Positions 34,801 to 48,286 of a stretch of DNA of 64,000 bases are shown piece after piece. This DNA is from Zychaea mexicana (lineage: Eukaryota > Mucoromycota > Mucoromycetes > Mucorales > Lichtheimiaceae). Position 1 is the stretch's first letter; each line of letters starts with the position of its first letter. The stretch is from NCBI RefSeq assembly GCF_025766255.1, contig NW_026516802.1, forward strand, positions 1 through 64,000, in the 5' to 3' direction. The notes below the pieces were generated by a model. That model did no database searches, was not told the DNA's origin, and was given only the letters and a program-made list of their open reading frames with translations. The position numbers were made by a program, and so were the translations under genes.

Positions 34801-37574
34801 GAGGTAAAATATTGATTTCCATGACGCTGTAACTCATTTATTATAACCTCTAGCATGATTAAACAATTATATAAATCGAATAACCCTGTATAGCTCGATT
34901 TACATGCGGCCATCGCACAAACTCAGAGCATGTTAGTGTATCTGGAACTCCAAGAGCGTAAAGGTGTAAATCTAGTAAATGGAGAAGGTAGGAAAGATAG
35001 ATCTTTGACTCAGCAAATTGATATGCATGTTCATTGTATATTGACCTACGTTCTCTTTGTGTAGTGCAAGCCCTCCCTTCATTCAGGATGCAACAAAACC
35101 GTGCTATTGTAAAGCGTGGCACTAATAAACATGAGATTCGACATATACAGAGCAACCTCACGCAAGCACTCGAACGTATCTTGCGGACACACCGATCCAC
35201 TGCCTATCAATCCAGAATCCAAATCGTTCAAGACCTGTGCCTACTTTCCGGCTGTCTGATGTTCCCTCAGAACCATTTTATCGGTCGTGATAACATCAAT
35301 GTCAGAAACTATGCTGCGCTTAGTGCATATTATCTCGGTACGCTAACAACTTGATCTAAGACTGATCCTATCACTGGTACTAAACTCTCGCTTCCCCATT
35401 CTTTTTTTCCAGAAATGAGCAAAGGTTTGACTATGCGACGTGAAATGCAACGATGCTTAAAGGGAAAACTTGAAGCGCTATCTGGTAAACGTCCTGCAGA
35501 CAATGACGTGAAATGGCCAGAAAGAATCGAAGACGATCAAGACACGGACAATGACCCTATGGATATTGATTCGATGATGATGCAACCTCCGAGCTTATTT
35601 GGCGGATCAAATCTTCCTTGGCTGAAGGGTCATCTGGAATATCTCAGCGATGCATACGATGAAGAACATGATTTGGATGATAGCGAGTTCCAAAAGAAGT
35701 TTGTCGACATCATCCCACCACACTGGACCGTATGCTCATTGACAATGGATCCAATCACTGAAGAGTTGTATGTTGTCCGGCTACAAGCTGAAGTAACGCC
35801 CACTGTTGTGAAGCTTCCACTACAACGCTCAGGAATACGACCGAACGCCGAAGGCGAGAGTATTGACTATACAAGTGCAGTCGAGGAGCTAAAGCAAATC
35901 ATCAGCGACAGCGACAAGACTATCAGCAATGCCAAATATCATACCGAAAAGTCCGCTGTCAATGAATGGTGGAAGAAAAGGATGCAGCTCGATCTTCAAC
36001 TAAAACGTCTCCTAAATACTATAGAAGGTGACTGGTTTGGTGGATTCAAGGTATTGTAAAGTTTGGGCCCTTGTTTTCTTTGATAAATATCATTATATCA
36101 TGCTCATACCCCTTGATGTAGGGTCTGCTTTGTGGAAACTATCACGAAGATGAAGAAGGTCTGAACAAATTCCAGCGCAAGATCAACCAATTGATGCACA
36201 ACTTTGTTTATGACTTACCATCGACTGGTGGAGAAAAGGAGAAGTCGCAAAAAACCATGGATATCAACTTGGAAATGTGCCGAGTATTCTTACGTTTGGG
36301 TTCTGATCCAAGCAGTCGAGATATCGACGACATAATTTACTTTCTGTTGTCATGTTACACAAGTCATGGTATTGCTGTGGATACTTTCAGAGCGGACCTA
36401 GCACAGGTAAAGAAAAGTTACTGTAAAAGTTGGATCATGCTGTCCATATTACGTTTTCATTAACCATAAACCAAAATGATGAACACTGATGGGAATTTTT
36501 CATAGCTGAAGGACCAGCTAAGAGAAGAAATGAACCGATACCATGAAGCTGCTTCCGTCAGAGGCATTGAGACCATGGAAATCGTACAAGATAACCATGT
36601 TATTTTAATAACCGATAAGCATCTGCATCAGTTGCCGTGGGAGAGTCTGCCTATCCTGCGTCCACAATCGGTATCACGGATACCATGCTTGTCGTTCCTG
36701 CGCGACCGGATTATGAGGAATCTGGCGTCTATGGATGATGATGCTGACACATGGTCGGAGGTGACAATCAACTGCAAGAAAACGTGCTATATTCTCAATC
36801 CTAGTGGAGACCTTATGCATACCCAGAATGAATTCGAAGCCGCCTTTAAAAGGTACGTTGTTAGTAAGAACATAAAATGTGATCGCCCCACTCTTTAATC
36901 CACCTTTTGTAACTCGCCAATACATATAGTATGGATGGATGGCAAGGTTTGATACAAGAGAAACCGCTTGAGCACCGTTGGCAAAGCATGTTAGAGTCTC
37001 GAGACCTTTACTTGTAAGGACCCAGAGAAACCTTATGGTATTATTCCATGTTTTTAATGAACGCATATAAATTTGTGTAAAACTATAGGTATTTTGGCCA
37101 TAGCGCAGGACAATCAATCATCCGCGGTCAAAATATCAAAAAGTTGAAACAGTGTCCCGTGGCAATATTGATGGGCTGCAGCAGCGGTACGCTTATGGAC
37201 AAGGGCGAATACGATCCTGATGGTTATATCATGAACTATTTGCTCGGTGGAAGGTAAGATTTGGAGATCTATTCAGCAGGACTTTCTAGCCAAGGCGGAG
37301 GAGAAAGAGCGAAGGAGTGCATATCATCCAACTTACTTTTGGAATCCTATATAGTCCGGCAGTAGTAGCAAATCTATGGGATGTGACCGACAAGAGTATC
37401 GACCAGCTTACTGGGAAAATGCTCAATACATGGGGTTTACTGAAGCAAAACGCAAATAGAAGCACAGTATCGTTGGTAGAAGCCGTGTCGAGTTCCAGGG
37501 ACGCTTGTACCTTGCCGTATCTGATCGGTGCTGCACCCATTGTCTATGGCGTTCCTGTGTATATTAAGAGTTGA
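28851..37574 (+). CDS. ESP1: Separase (separin), sister-chromatid-cleaving protease
   Basis: Separase (peptidase family C50) cleaves the cohesin kleisin at anaphase. Model of 28 exons: 28851-29282, 29364-29855, 29930-30074, 30156-30287, 30386-30513, 30581-30749, 30843-31210, 31300-31689, 31767-32134, 32230-32341, 32435-32606, 32715-32909, 33031-33217, 33300-33450, 33533-33763, 33853-34077, 34164-34333, 34424-34476, 34576-34638, 34715-34803, 34894-34987, 35065-35337, 35413-36050, 36122-36406, 36506-36852, 36930-37013, 37089-37253 and 37355-37574. Phases close to 2125 residues, near the usual family size. The C-terminal protease domain has WFGGFK, HQLPWES (W about 1899), catalytic His in YFGHSAGQ (about 2002), catalytic Cys in LMGCSSG (about 2028), and NLWDVTD. 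The long N-terminal part is helical-repeat-like without clear motifs. The start of exon 8 is the weakest point of the model. Confidence 0.92.
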
Positions 37575-40038
37575 TCTTCATGAACAAATAGAAATAGCTT
37601 GATAGACGTAGTCTAATAATACTTGTAATATCTATACCACTATATTTGTGCTGTTGTCACTTCCTAAAAAAATTTCACGATATGCACAAATATTCTTACG
37701 GTAAAATGAGGAGAGGTAAAGGGCAAGTATAAATTAAGACATTTACATAACTGTGTTCCCAGACAGCATACAACATAGTAATACATATTATTTTAGGCTT
37801 TATTAACATGGAAGCTTGGCTGTACAAAATTGTGATATCATTATCAATCACGCTTAGCCTTCTTCTGAGGTCGGGAGGGATTTTTTGCTTCTGATTCTTT
37901 GCACCACTTTCAAAATCAAAGCATATCATAGCGGCACCACTCCTCGGACGTGAACATGCTTTTTCAGCAAGCTAACATAGTTTTTATCATGTACTAATAG
38001 TTTCAAAAAGAAGTATTTATAAGAGGCTCGGTCAAATATCAGTAGCTTAACCTTTAATATGAAATATCATACCCACTTACTTTTGCTTGTAACGTGAGCG
38101 CCAAAATTGGGATGACACCAGAACAAAAAATGAGGGAGGAGTCGTTGAAAACTCGTTTTCATCCGCACATAGTGCGCAACTGGCAGACATGACATGAAAG
38201 GCAATCAAGAACTGTCAAGCTCATTCGCATGCCTGATTATAGAAGCTGCTAGTGCCCTGTCCACTTTTGGTGTTAGGCTTGGTGGTACTCTTAACTTACT
38301 AGTCTGGTTAAAACCACAGAGTTTCTGACCTTTTCCACTGCTCGTAATGATGTGTTCTTCAGGAGCTTGAAACTATGTAATTGCGCTTCGACGGGCTCTT
38401 TCTTTCCGGTCCCCGCGAAGTCGGTGTTCCCACGTTCACTGGCATACTAGACGTTTTCTTTTAATGGTTCAAGGTTCAGGCGAAAACTGTACGTTGTTGT
38501 TCAGTTGTGTATAGGTGTTAATGGTATACTGTACATATAGAGAGAGAATGAAGTTCTTAATATAAATAAGCCAAATACAGTAAAGCTTATAATTCAACAC
38601 CAACAAAGAAATATGATACAGTACAAATCCGATACAACGATCATGAACTGCTGATCCTGGAAAGCGAGAGCACTCGTACTTGCAGCGATCCCGAATAACT
38701 CACGGTGTGTCAATAGACACTGCGGCTGAGGTCATTGAGTAATTAGTTGGTGCAGCACATATATAGCGTAACAGCCATTGCTAGTTTTTCGTTTATATGT
38801 ATGCTCAAGGACTTAATTTACGTGCTAAGAGAATGATAGCTCTCTTCTTGAGTGACAGTGTGACTGGATTGCTTTCTGAATTACACAATACACTGTGCAA
38901 TTTGTTATCTGTACATCACGATGATCTATTTTGATGCCATTCTTCTCAAATATATTTCTTCCTAAAAGGTGGCTAGCGCATAAGCGGTTGCTTTTGGTAA
39001 CGCGAAAAATCAGATAGATGCGGTTTTCAGGGACATGTTTCCAGCACTCAACCGTTGGAGTCGGAACTATTCCTATTGGCTGGCGTCTTCGTGCAGCTTC
39101 GTATGTTCAATCTGGCGCTATCACCTCCTGTAGTTCCAAACCAGTAATAATTTATATACACTGTGACATACGCCTTTTGTCATCATTTTTATTATAGCAT
39201 TACTGCACTTGAAGGGGATACATCGACGAGACGCATAGTGCACTGTCCAAGCAAAACATTGGAATATAACATATATGTTGTGGCATGGATTACAACAAAA
39301 GATTGGCCTCTCGTACCTTAAGGAAGTATTGGGAAGTTGCTTTGAATTTGGTCGCTTGGAAGTAAGTATTCTTTAACAAAGTTGTAATATTTATCACGCC
39401 TGCAAGTGGATTATTGTCCTAGTAAGGGTGCTCCATCACATAGAGAGAAAGATGAGCTATTAAGTTTTCTTGTAAACTTTCATATGTTTCATGTTGAGTA
39501 CTGTAGTATATCGTTTTTATAGAAGAAAAGGTAGCCAGCAGGTCGCAGAGGCAATGGGAAGGAGCTTTCTTGATAATAAGCCAAGTTGCTATTATGGTAC
39601 CAATCATTTCTACATGATATAATGTTTGTTAACAGTGCGGATCCAGCTCTAAATGTGAGAGGTTGTGGGCGAAGGGCCGATGCGCTCGGGGAGCTAACCT
39701 CGTACTGCTGCTGATACTGGGTACACTTGATCGAAGGGAAGTAATGCCATGTTGATAAATGACATTGCCGAGAAATGCTGTACATGTCGGAAATACAAAT
39801 ACTGTGTGTAGCCAATAGACTAACGTCCTTCTCTTCCTCTTTACATTCACCATAGTAAAGCACACAGAGAGAAAGAGAGCATGTACCGTACGATCTGAAA
39901 TTTGATTGGTTACTGTTCTTCAAGTGTGGACGATTGTACAAAGAGTGAGAGAAAGAGAGGGTCGAAGTTCCTTTTTTATAGTGCTTTTCTTCCTTTTGTT
40001 GCTTTTACTACCTTTTTCCTCTTTTTGCTTGCTTCCTA
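37575..40038. other. Spacer between separase and SEC2
   Basis: About 2.5 kb without a convincing gene. A 77-codon minus-strand frame (37696-37929) and a 150-codon minus-strand frame (39489-39941) show no motif or conserved-looking composition. The last 60 bases before SEC2 are pyrimidine-rich, as expected for a promoter or leader. Confidence 0.4.
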
Positions 40039-42219
40039 ATGGACAAAACGGTGAATGCTTCACCGCTCGACGCTTTACCTCCTCAGGAAGCAGTTAAGGA
40101 TATTGCAGGCGTATATTCTAGACTCCAAGCTGTTATCGAGAAGAAGGTTCAAAATGATCCCATGAACCCTGAAGCAAAGTATATTCCTTTACCACCCTCT
40201 CTTCCCATGTCACCGAGTTCCTCGTCACCAACTCCATTACGCACCACTCCTCCTATTTCTCCCGGGACAAACAACATTAGCCCTATTCATAGTAGAAACA
40301 GATTGTCGACGCCTCGGTCATCGTCGTCCAGCGAAAAGAACAGCAACAGTAACGACGACAAAGACGAAAACGATAACGACAACGACGACAAGGCTCCGTG
40401 TTCCTGCCAGGACATTTTGGCCTCTAAAGAATCGACGACCTGTACCCTGTGTAATCGTGACATTCCGGTTATGAAAGCATTGCACAAAGAACGAGAATCA
40501 CACAAACAAGAGATTCAAGACCTCGAGCAACGAGTGCAGGAAGAACAAACCAGGATTGCTCGACAGCTAGAGGAAATCGAAGCACTCCAGACTGCAGTCA
40601 GCGAAGTCGGAAAAAAGCTGGATATAAAGGAGGGCGAATTCCAGGCCTTGCAAAGCGACATGGAAATGCTCAACGACAAGTACGTCGACGAAATCGAGCG
40701 CGTGGCCGAGATACAGCATTCAAAAGATATGGTCGAGAATGAATTGGAAGACTTATCTCGACGACTGTTTGAAGAGGCGAACGGCATGGTCGCCAATGAA
40801 AAGCGCGAAAAACACAACTTGGAAATTGCCCAGAAGCATCTGGAAAAGCAGCTAACAGAAACGCAAGAACGACTGGCTGCAGAACAGATGCAACTAAAAG
40901 AACTGCGTCTGAAGATGGAAGAAATGGCACAGGAGCAACAACAACAACTACAACTACAACAGCAACGGCAATCATCGTCGTCTGTGGCAACGAGTGCTAG
41001 AAACAGCTTAACGGCAGCCGATGCAGAGTCAACGTACAGCAATCAAACTGATCCAGAACACCGAGCCGCTCGAGACCTAGCAGCCATCCTTCCATCCAAC
41101 AACAACAACAACAACAGTAGTAATGATAATATTAGCAATAACAGCAACACGCATATCGTCACCCCATCACCTCCACTCTCCTCGATACCCAGCACGGTCG
41201 ACCAGATGCTGCTTAATGAATTCGAGGAATTCGTCAAGTTCAGCGCGTCTGTGCCCCTGAAAAAGCTTCAAACGATCTCCTTTCTAAAATTTTGCCAGGC
41301 AGAAGACGTCGAGCCTTGCTTGCGCTTTGGTGCCAACGCGCGATTGTCTGCGCGCAAAATTGCAGAGGCCATTGTCATGAACACTTGTTTCATTGAAGAA
41401 ACGCCGCCTGGATTTGCTGAAGAGCAAGCTCAAAGACCACCTGATATGCCATTACGGATATCCGCCTCCAAGGTGCTTCTATGGGAGCGTATTAGCAATG
41501 GAGGAAACACTCAAAACTTTATTGGCGCCTGCCAGGCGTGTGGACGACAAGATCAATACCCGTTACCGTACCGGTTCCGTACATCCTACTTCGACGATTG
41601 GGCGTGCATCGATCGCTTCTGTCGCGACCGACTTGTGGCCGTCTGTGAGTTTTATGTGTTTATTCGAAACGTTCGCCAAGGATACTACAGTAGTCGCAGT
41701 GTTCACGACCTTTATCGGGAAGCAATGCGTCTACGTTTGCAAATGTTCTATGCCCGGTAAGCACTTGGAAACTAAAAAAAGAGATAGTGTGAGGGTGAAG
41801 GGGTAGGAGCCGGGGGATTTGAGCGCGTGTGCTTTTTGCTAATTTAAGGATTGCTCGTTGCTGCTGTATTGTTGTTTCCATATATGCGTAAATATAGAAT
41901 GGGGGCGTTGCCATGGACCCTTCGTAACTTAGGAGTCAAGACGGATGAACTTGGCAAGGCTACAGCCGTAGCACCGCAAATTCGGATACCACCTTCTGTG
42001 AGTGAATCATCACCGTTACCACGTACGAAATCGGTATCAACGACAACAGCGAATGCTGCTGGCTCGCCTAGAAGTGAAAGGTTCGAGCGGGTAGCTCGTC
42101 CTACGAGTGTCGATGGCCGTTCATCGCTTCCATTGCCACCACCATCACCATCAGATAAACCCGACATGACTACTAGTGCAGCCGCCGCTGCCGCTGCCGC
42201 TACCGTTGTGCTTTCTTGA
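40039..42219 (+). CDS. SEC2: Rab guanine-nucleotide exchange factor Sec2
   Basis: Two exons, 40039-41756 and 41898-42219, joined in phase (CCCG|GTAAGC ... AATATAG|AA) to give 679 residues. Residues about 1-110 are low-complexity (proline, serine, asparagine, aspartate). A cluster of cysteines (CSCQDI, CTLCNRD) at about 120-140 may bind metal. A long coiled coil follows (about 145-300) and includes the Sec2/Rabin8 exchange-domain block ELEDLSRRLFEEANGMVA from residue 235. A folded C-terminal part (about 390-575; NEFEEFVKFSA, LRFGANARLS, IGACQACGRQD) is typical of fungal Sec2-like proteins. In yeast Sec2 activates the Rab GTPase Sec4 on secretory vesicles. The second exon is a proline/serine-rich tail ending in an alanine run. 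Confidence 0.88.
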
Positions 42220-42559
42220 AGACACTTCTTCTCCTCGGTTTTTTAATCTTCTTCTTCTACTACTATACTACCTATTATTACCTAAATTTACTATATGACC
42301 CTTGTCTCCTTTCTTTTATTCCCTTCTTTCTTACCGCTGTACGTATTTTCTCTTGTCATGTGACATACAACACACCCACGATCCATCATCCACTCACACT
42401 ACGACACACACCATTATTAAAGCTGATATTAAGCCGTTTTGATTTGTTTCTACACAAAAAACTACGCTTATCATAAAATTAATTAGTACTATACTACTAT
42501 ATATCAGAATGTCTGAAAGGAACCTTTATTCAAATGATTGTTCATCTTTGTAGGAGAAT

Positions 42560-43658
42560 TTACTGGAGTATCTGTGACAACAAGGACATCGATGAGCTCA
42601 AATATGACGAGCCGAACATGTTGAGATGGTTGACTGTATGATAGAGGGCATAGATGTTTACTCGTTTCTGGTAGCCTGGTTCTTTGGGTATTTTGGCATG
42701 ATATGCATCGTAAAAATTTGAATCGAATCCACCAAACACTTTCATGATACCCAAATCGGCTTCGCTATGTCCCCAGAACGGTGCAGGATCCAAGATCACA
42801 GGGTTATCATTGTCATCTACAGCCCAATTTCCGCTCCATAAATCACCATGGTTAAGTGAAGGGCGGATGTCAAGCCCTTCAAAGTATGTATCTAGCTTAT
42901 CCAAAAGCTGCTGAGCTGGTTTGTTTAGTTGAGGATAGCGTGATGAGGCTAAATCAAACTGGTATGCAAGTCGTCGGCGCAGAAATTCAATCCAGTCAGG
43001 ACACCACGTATTGACTTGCGGTGTGGAGCCGATTGTGTTGTCGCATTCGAATCCAAACTGGCCCGGACCCTTGGCGAGATGTAGATCGGCAAGCTGCTCG
43101 CCGAGTTTACGTTGAACGCCGGATGCACCGTACTTGCTTCCAAGTGAGATATACTAGAATGAACCACTCTTCTTCGTTAGATCAGAGGCCAACAACTTAT
43201 TGCTATCATTTACTTATTCATACCCTCAATGATATACCCACCTCCATGGCTAAAAATCCATAATTATCATTATCAAGTGCGCCATACACATAAGGTGTTG
43301 GCACTCGAATAGTATGAGTATCATCTAGGGCTTTTAAACCTTTTGCCTCACTTTTTATGATCAAACAAGTGAAAAAAAAGATGTCAGTAATAAAGTATAT
43401 TATTCTTTTTATTGGCGTGAACAAGCTTATTATTTGCCTTCCAAACATCTCGACCACCTCATCAAGCGTTTGCTTAGGTGACGATTCACAAGTCTTGACA
43501 AAGATCTGCTTGCCATTGCTGCTGGTACACAAGTAGGCGTCGCTTATGCAGCCACCACCAATATTTTCAACGCTTTCCAAAACTTCGTCTTTTGCGATTG
43601 TGCTTGACTGCTGAAGTTTTTCGGTGACCGTACGTTTAATAGCGTCGGTTAAAGTCAT
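42560..43658 (-). CDS. FN3K: Fructosamine/ketosamine-3-kinase
   Basis: Exons 43438-43658, 43242-43350 and 42560-43153 join to 307 residues, the normal family length. The enzyme phosphorylates sugars attached to protein lysines so that they fall off (deglycation), in the cytosol. Evidence: a glycine-rich loop (IGGGCISDAY), the ATP-binding lysine in FVKT, GEQLADLHLAKG, the DN.IG.T.Q.N.W block, the catalytic HGDLWSGNW, DPAPFWGHSEADL, and FGGF. The first intron (43351-43437) must begin with GC rather than GT (AG|GCAAAT): only this site keeps phase and restores the expected MF.SEAKGL sequence. The start codon gives a normal N-terminus. Confidence 0.92.
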
Positions 43659-43659
43659 T

Positions 43660-45773
43660 GTGTAAGTGTTAAAGAAAAAATAAAATAAAATATACGCGTG
43701 TGTGTTCCGCATAATTTCGGAAATCTGGTGTTTATGATTGATACATGCATGACGTTCGAAACAATTACTTTAATTGGCCGTCTACAGTGAAATAACGCTA
43801 CCACTAGCATACTGCTAACTCGCTTTCTAGATAATGGGCATTTTGTTGAAGAGAAATATGTTACAAAGCAGCCTTGCTGTAGCAATTAGGAAGGAAAGAA
43901 AAGCAAGAAAGGGATGCTCTCTGACTGAAAGTTGTGATTGAAGAGACGTGCCCAGCTTTGCGACACGGATTGGCTCACGCCAACAAAGATCACTAACTTG
44001 AGATAATCCCTGTTGCTGAGCAACAACAACGCTTGTCCTCAGTAAATGAAATTATATAGGAATATCTTTATTAATTGCTTGTCAGCTTCTTGACAACTTC
44101 TGCTCTTTAAGAGAACAACGTGAGTGTGGATTATGTAAATAAACGAGTTGGGAACTATCTATGGATACAGACAGCTGCACCGTAGGGCACATTTATAGGT
44201 CTTTCTTGGCAAGCTGCACGGACTTGTGACGCAGAATACTCATCTGTTAGGATGATTAGCGTGTGCTGTGCTTATTTCTTTGTGAGCAAAACAATACTTT
44301 CTATATTTGTAATTCATTGTTTACACGTGCGAGATTAACGGTTTGTATTGTCGTCAACAGTGCGCAGAAGTGAAATGATGTTGTTTAGGATGATGATGGA
44401 TCTAAAAGGGCTAAAGAAACATTCTTTGCCATAACCCTCCGACACAGATATTAATAGTGAACCTTTGGGAGAGGTGTCATGTGGAGTAAAGAAGACGTGA
44501 AGATCAGCCAAGCACAGTGTCTTGTTTACGCTGGAGATATACAACAATAGATCGTCATTGCTCTTCCTGCTCGGATATCATTTCTATTATATATGCTGTT
44601 CTTCCAAATCGACACGTATGGCTCGTAACAAACATCTAAGACAGCGAAACTTGTCAATTAGCGAGTACCCCTCCTAGCAGCACCACAGATCGAAATTTGA
44701 TACAGTACCGTGCCTTATCCATCAACCAACTCACTTACATATTAAGATTGAAACTTGTGGCCAAATTGATGTTATTGATTGTTTACCACGAAGGCTACAG
44801 TTTCCCCAGAAATACCGTTTCTATCTTACCGGGTTATACTGTACTGAGAACAAATCAAGCCGCGAAGCTCTTGCATGCAATCAGTAGAAAAACTACAAAA
44901 CAACAAGTTAGCGGGTTCATTATCGTTAGAATAAAGAAACTCTCAGCAATCCGTAATGGTAAGGCGTCGGTTCGCTTGTGACCCATAGTATGAATAGAGG
45001 AAAACCACATGTATTCGTCCATAGCATCTGCAAAAACGAAGGCTAGATTCGATATATAACATTCTGTAGCTCTTCCCTGGCCCTGAATTTTTGACTTACA
45101 GTACTGTGATCGAGATAGAACTTTACTTTGGAACGATATGCAACATGTTGGAGACATATCTAGGTTCTGGAGTAATACAGAATGCAACGTCCCAAAAAAA
45201 CATAACTTGGCTGTCAGCTCACCGAGAGTTTCATCTCTCGGGTCTAATGGCAGACGTGAAACAACGTTTGGGGCGCATATTGATGGGTTTGGCAACTGCC
45301 GCGGTTAGAGATCCATATATGGTATCGGTGAAGTGAATTGCGGGGAATCAAAGAGTTTAGCTGTCAAGCTGTCAAGGGCTATCAAAAAGTATCCCTTTGC
45401 TCCAATATCCATCGTAGCAACGACATGCACGTTGTTTTATTATTAGTTTAGCCGGCTTTTTGTAAAGTTACCTAGACAGTCCCTAGTTTCCATGGGAATT
45501 ACGCATTCCACTCACTCTTACCTAATAAGCGTAATACAGGCACGGAACTTTGGCAGAACCTTTTGGCGTCGAGATTATAGAAATTTTCATCGCCGACACC
45601 GATCTAACCCAACTGCAAGTCGCTCTGCGATAAGTCAGATCGACACCAATCGAACCTTCCCCCAACGAAAAAATAGTAGAGGGTCCAGCCAAAAGCATTG
45701 GGTTTCTTTTTCTACTTTCTACTTCGCTATCCTCCCCCCCTCTCTCTCTCTCTCTCTCACTGCACACATCAAC
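43660..45773. other. Spacer between the kinase and acetyl-CoA synthetase
   Basis: About 2.1 kb. Frames at 44697-44981 (+) and 44855-45295 (-) overlap each other and have no motif. It holds the shared promoter region of two divergent genes. Confidence 0.4.
45731..45759 (+). repeat. Pyrimidine tract and (TC)n before acetyl-CoA synthetase
   Basis: A run of eight C followed by about eleven TC repeats ends 15 bases before the start codon. Pyrimidine tracts next to the start are common in strongly expressed fungal genes. Confidence 0.7.
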
Positions 45774-47983
45774 ATGTCCGTCAAGACTCATCCTGTTCCA
45801 GCACGCCTTTTGGACTCGTCCCAATGCCCTACGCCACACGTTAACTCGCTTGAGCAGTACAAGGCCATGTGGACCGAGAGTGTCGAACAACCCGAAAAGT
45901 TCTTTGGCAATGTATGTAAAAATAGCTCTGTGGGAATCTTTGCGTGAGAAAAAGGAGACGAATGCCAGCTTTGTGATTGACAACTTTTGTATATGTGTGT
46001 GACGCTACGATAGTTGGCACGTGAGCTTTTGTCGTGGTCAAAGCCTTTCGAAACAGTCAAGCACGGCAGCTTTGAAACTGGCGACGTTGCCTGGTTCTTG
46101 GAAGGTGAACTGAACGTTGCATACAACTGTGTTGACCGCCATGCCTTGAAGAATCCCGACAAGGTTGCCATCATCCACGAAGGCGATGAACCCGACCAGG
46201 TCCGCAAGATCACCTATGGCGAACTCTTGCGTCAGGTCAGCGCAATGGCCAACACTTTGAAGAGCTTGGGCATCCGCAAGGGCGACAATGTGGCCATCTA
46301 TATGCCAATGATACCCGAGACGCTTATTGCTTGTCTCGCTTGTGCCCGTATTGGTGCTGTCCACTCTGTTGTGTTTGCTGGCTTTTCGGCTGAATCGCTA
46401 CGGGATCGTGTTGTTGATTGCGGTGCCCGTCTCATCCTGACCTCCGATGAAGGTCGTCGTGGTGGCAAGAACATTGCTACCAAGCGTATTGTTGATGATG
46501 CTTTGCGCGATCCCAACGCTGCTGCTTTGGTTGAGCACGTCATTGTTCACCGTCGTACAGGCTCCACTGTACCCTGGGAGGAAGGTCGCGATTTGTGGTG
46601 GGACGAGGAAATGAGCAAAGCCAGAACCGTCTGTGCCCCTGAGCCCATGAACGCCGAAGATCCTCTTTTCTTGCTGTACACCTCGGGTTCGACTGGCGCA
46701 CCCAAGGGTATTCTCCACACCACTGGCGGCTACTTGCTTGGTGCTGCCTCCACCGTCAAGTACATTTTCGATGTCCATGAGGACGACATTTATGCTTGTA
46801 TGGCTGATATTGGATGGGTTACTGGCCACTCATACATTCTCTACGGTCCTTTGGCGCTGGGTGCCACCACTGTGTTGTTCGAGTCGACCCCCACTTACCC
46901 CAACCCCTCGCGTTTCTGGGATTTGATCCAAAAGCATAAGGTCACTCAGTTCTATACCGCTCCTACCGCCATCCGTGCTCTCCGTCGTTTGGGTGATCAG
47001 TGGCTCAAAGGCTACGACTTGTCTTCCCTCCGCGTCATTGGCTCTGTCGGCGAGCCCATCAACCCCGAAGCCTGGTACTGGTACCACGACAATGTCGGTA
47101 AGGGTCAATGCACAGTCGTCGACACCTACTGGCAGACCGAGACTGGTTCGATCATTGTCTCGCCTTTGCCTGGTGCTACTCCCACCAAGCCTGGTTCTGC
47201 TACCTTGCCTTTCTTTGGTATCAAGCCCGTCATCCTTGATCCCACGACTGGCAAGGAATTGGAGATCAAGTCCCAAGACGATACGGGTGTGTTGGCTATC
47301 TCCCAGCCCTGGCCCTCGATGGCTCGTACCATTTATAACAACCATAACCGCTTCTTGGACACTTATCTCAAGCCTTACCCTGGCGTAAGTATTAATTGTT
47401 ATCATTTTGTGATGTTGGGCATTTAGCTAAATTGACTCTTTTCGCTTGGCCAGTTTTATTTCACTGGAGATGGCGCCAGTTTAGACGATGAGAAATATAT
47501 CTATATCCGTGGCCGTGTTGATGGTAAGTTTAACGTGTTCTGGTTTAGTGAGGAACGAGTAACGAATTAACATCACTTGTTTATGTCTTAGATGTCATTA
47601 ACGTCTCTGGCCATCGTTTGTCTACTGCTGAAATTGAGTCTGCTTTGGTTCACCATGAAACTGTCGCCGAAGCTGCCGTTGTCGGTGGCAACGACGACTT
47701 GACTGGTCAGTGCATCCACGCCTTTGTTTCGCTCAAGCCTGGTGTTGAGCAGGCTGAAGGTTTGGAAAAGGAATTGGTTCTTCAAGTGCGCAAGATGATT
47801 GGTCCCTTCGCTGGTCCCAAGCGTGTCCACATCGTCAATGACCACCCCAAGACCCGTTCCGGCAAGATTATGCGCCGTATTCTGCGCAAGATTGTCAACG
47901 GTGAACAAGACCAGTTGGGCGATATCTCTACTTTGTCTGATCCTAGCGTTGTCGAAGCTTTGATCAAGAGAGTTCACGGTTAA
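45774..47983 (+). CDS. facA: Acetyl-CoA synthetase (AMP-forming)
   Basis: Exons 45774-45911, 46014-47384, 47454-47523 and 47592-47983 join in phase to 656 residues, full length for the enzyme. It makes acetyl-CoA from acetate, ATP and CoA and is needed for growth on acetate or ethanol and for acetylation. Visible motifs: an N-terminal ACS region (QYKAMW, PEKFFGN), the adenylate-forming signature [11 protein letters not shown] at 268-278, [17 protein letters not shown], and near the C-terminus [12 protein letters not shown]. The lysine in this last block (about 618) is the conserved catalytic and acetylation-regulated residue. No targeting peptide is evident, so a cytosolic/nuclear enzyme is likely. 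The second exon begins with TTG directly after the acceptor. Codon use is strongly biased toward C-ending codons, as in highly expressed genes. Confidence 0.96.
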
Positions 47984-48286
47984 ATTTTTCTTTTAATGTA
48001 TTTAAATAGACAGTTTTCATATCACGATAGATCCGCTATCAACTTTTTGCCTATATTCCGTCACCCTATTTAGTCATCTTTGTTTAATGTACAGTTCTTC
48101 CTTATCAACATTTTGTCACTATAACCCACTTTTCCCCTCGTATTATTAATGTCGCTCCTGATGTGGAGTATAAAAGAATATACTTCAATTAGTTTAAATT
48201 ATTTCATGTGGTCGAACGGATTGTTGGTTCATGGACGGTGAAGTAAAAATAGTCTGCAGACAAGGATTCTCTATATTGTTTTTGTT

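Noticed and set aside
40515..41042. 175-codon minus-strand frame rich in cysteine and serine
   Set aside because: It is antisense to the SEC2 coiled coil and CAA/CAG-rich region, whose complement gives runs of C and S.
46398..47405. Minus-strand frames of 143 and 191 codons inside acetyl-CoA synthetase
   Set aside because: They are antisense shadows of a strongly codon-biased gene.
46014..47426. Start of acetyl-CoA synthetase at 46014
   Set aside because: The codon there is TTG just after a splice acceptor; the upstream exon from 45774 supplies the normal N-terminus.
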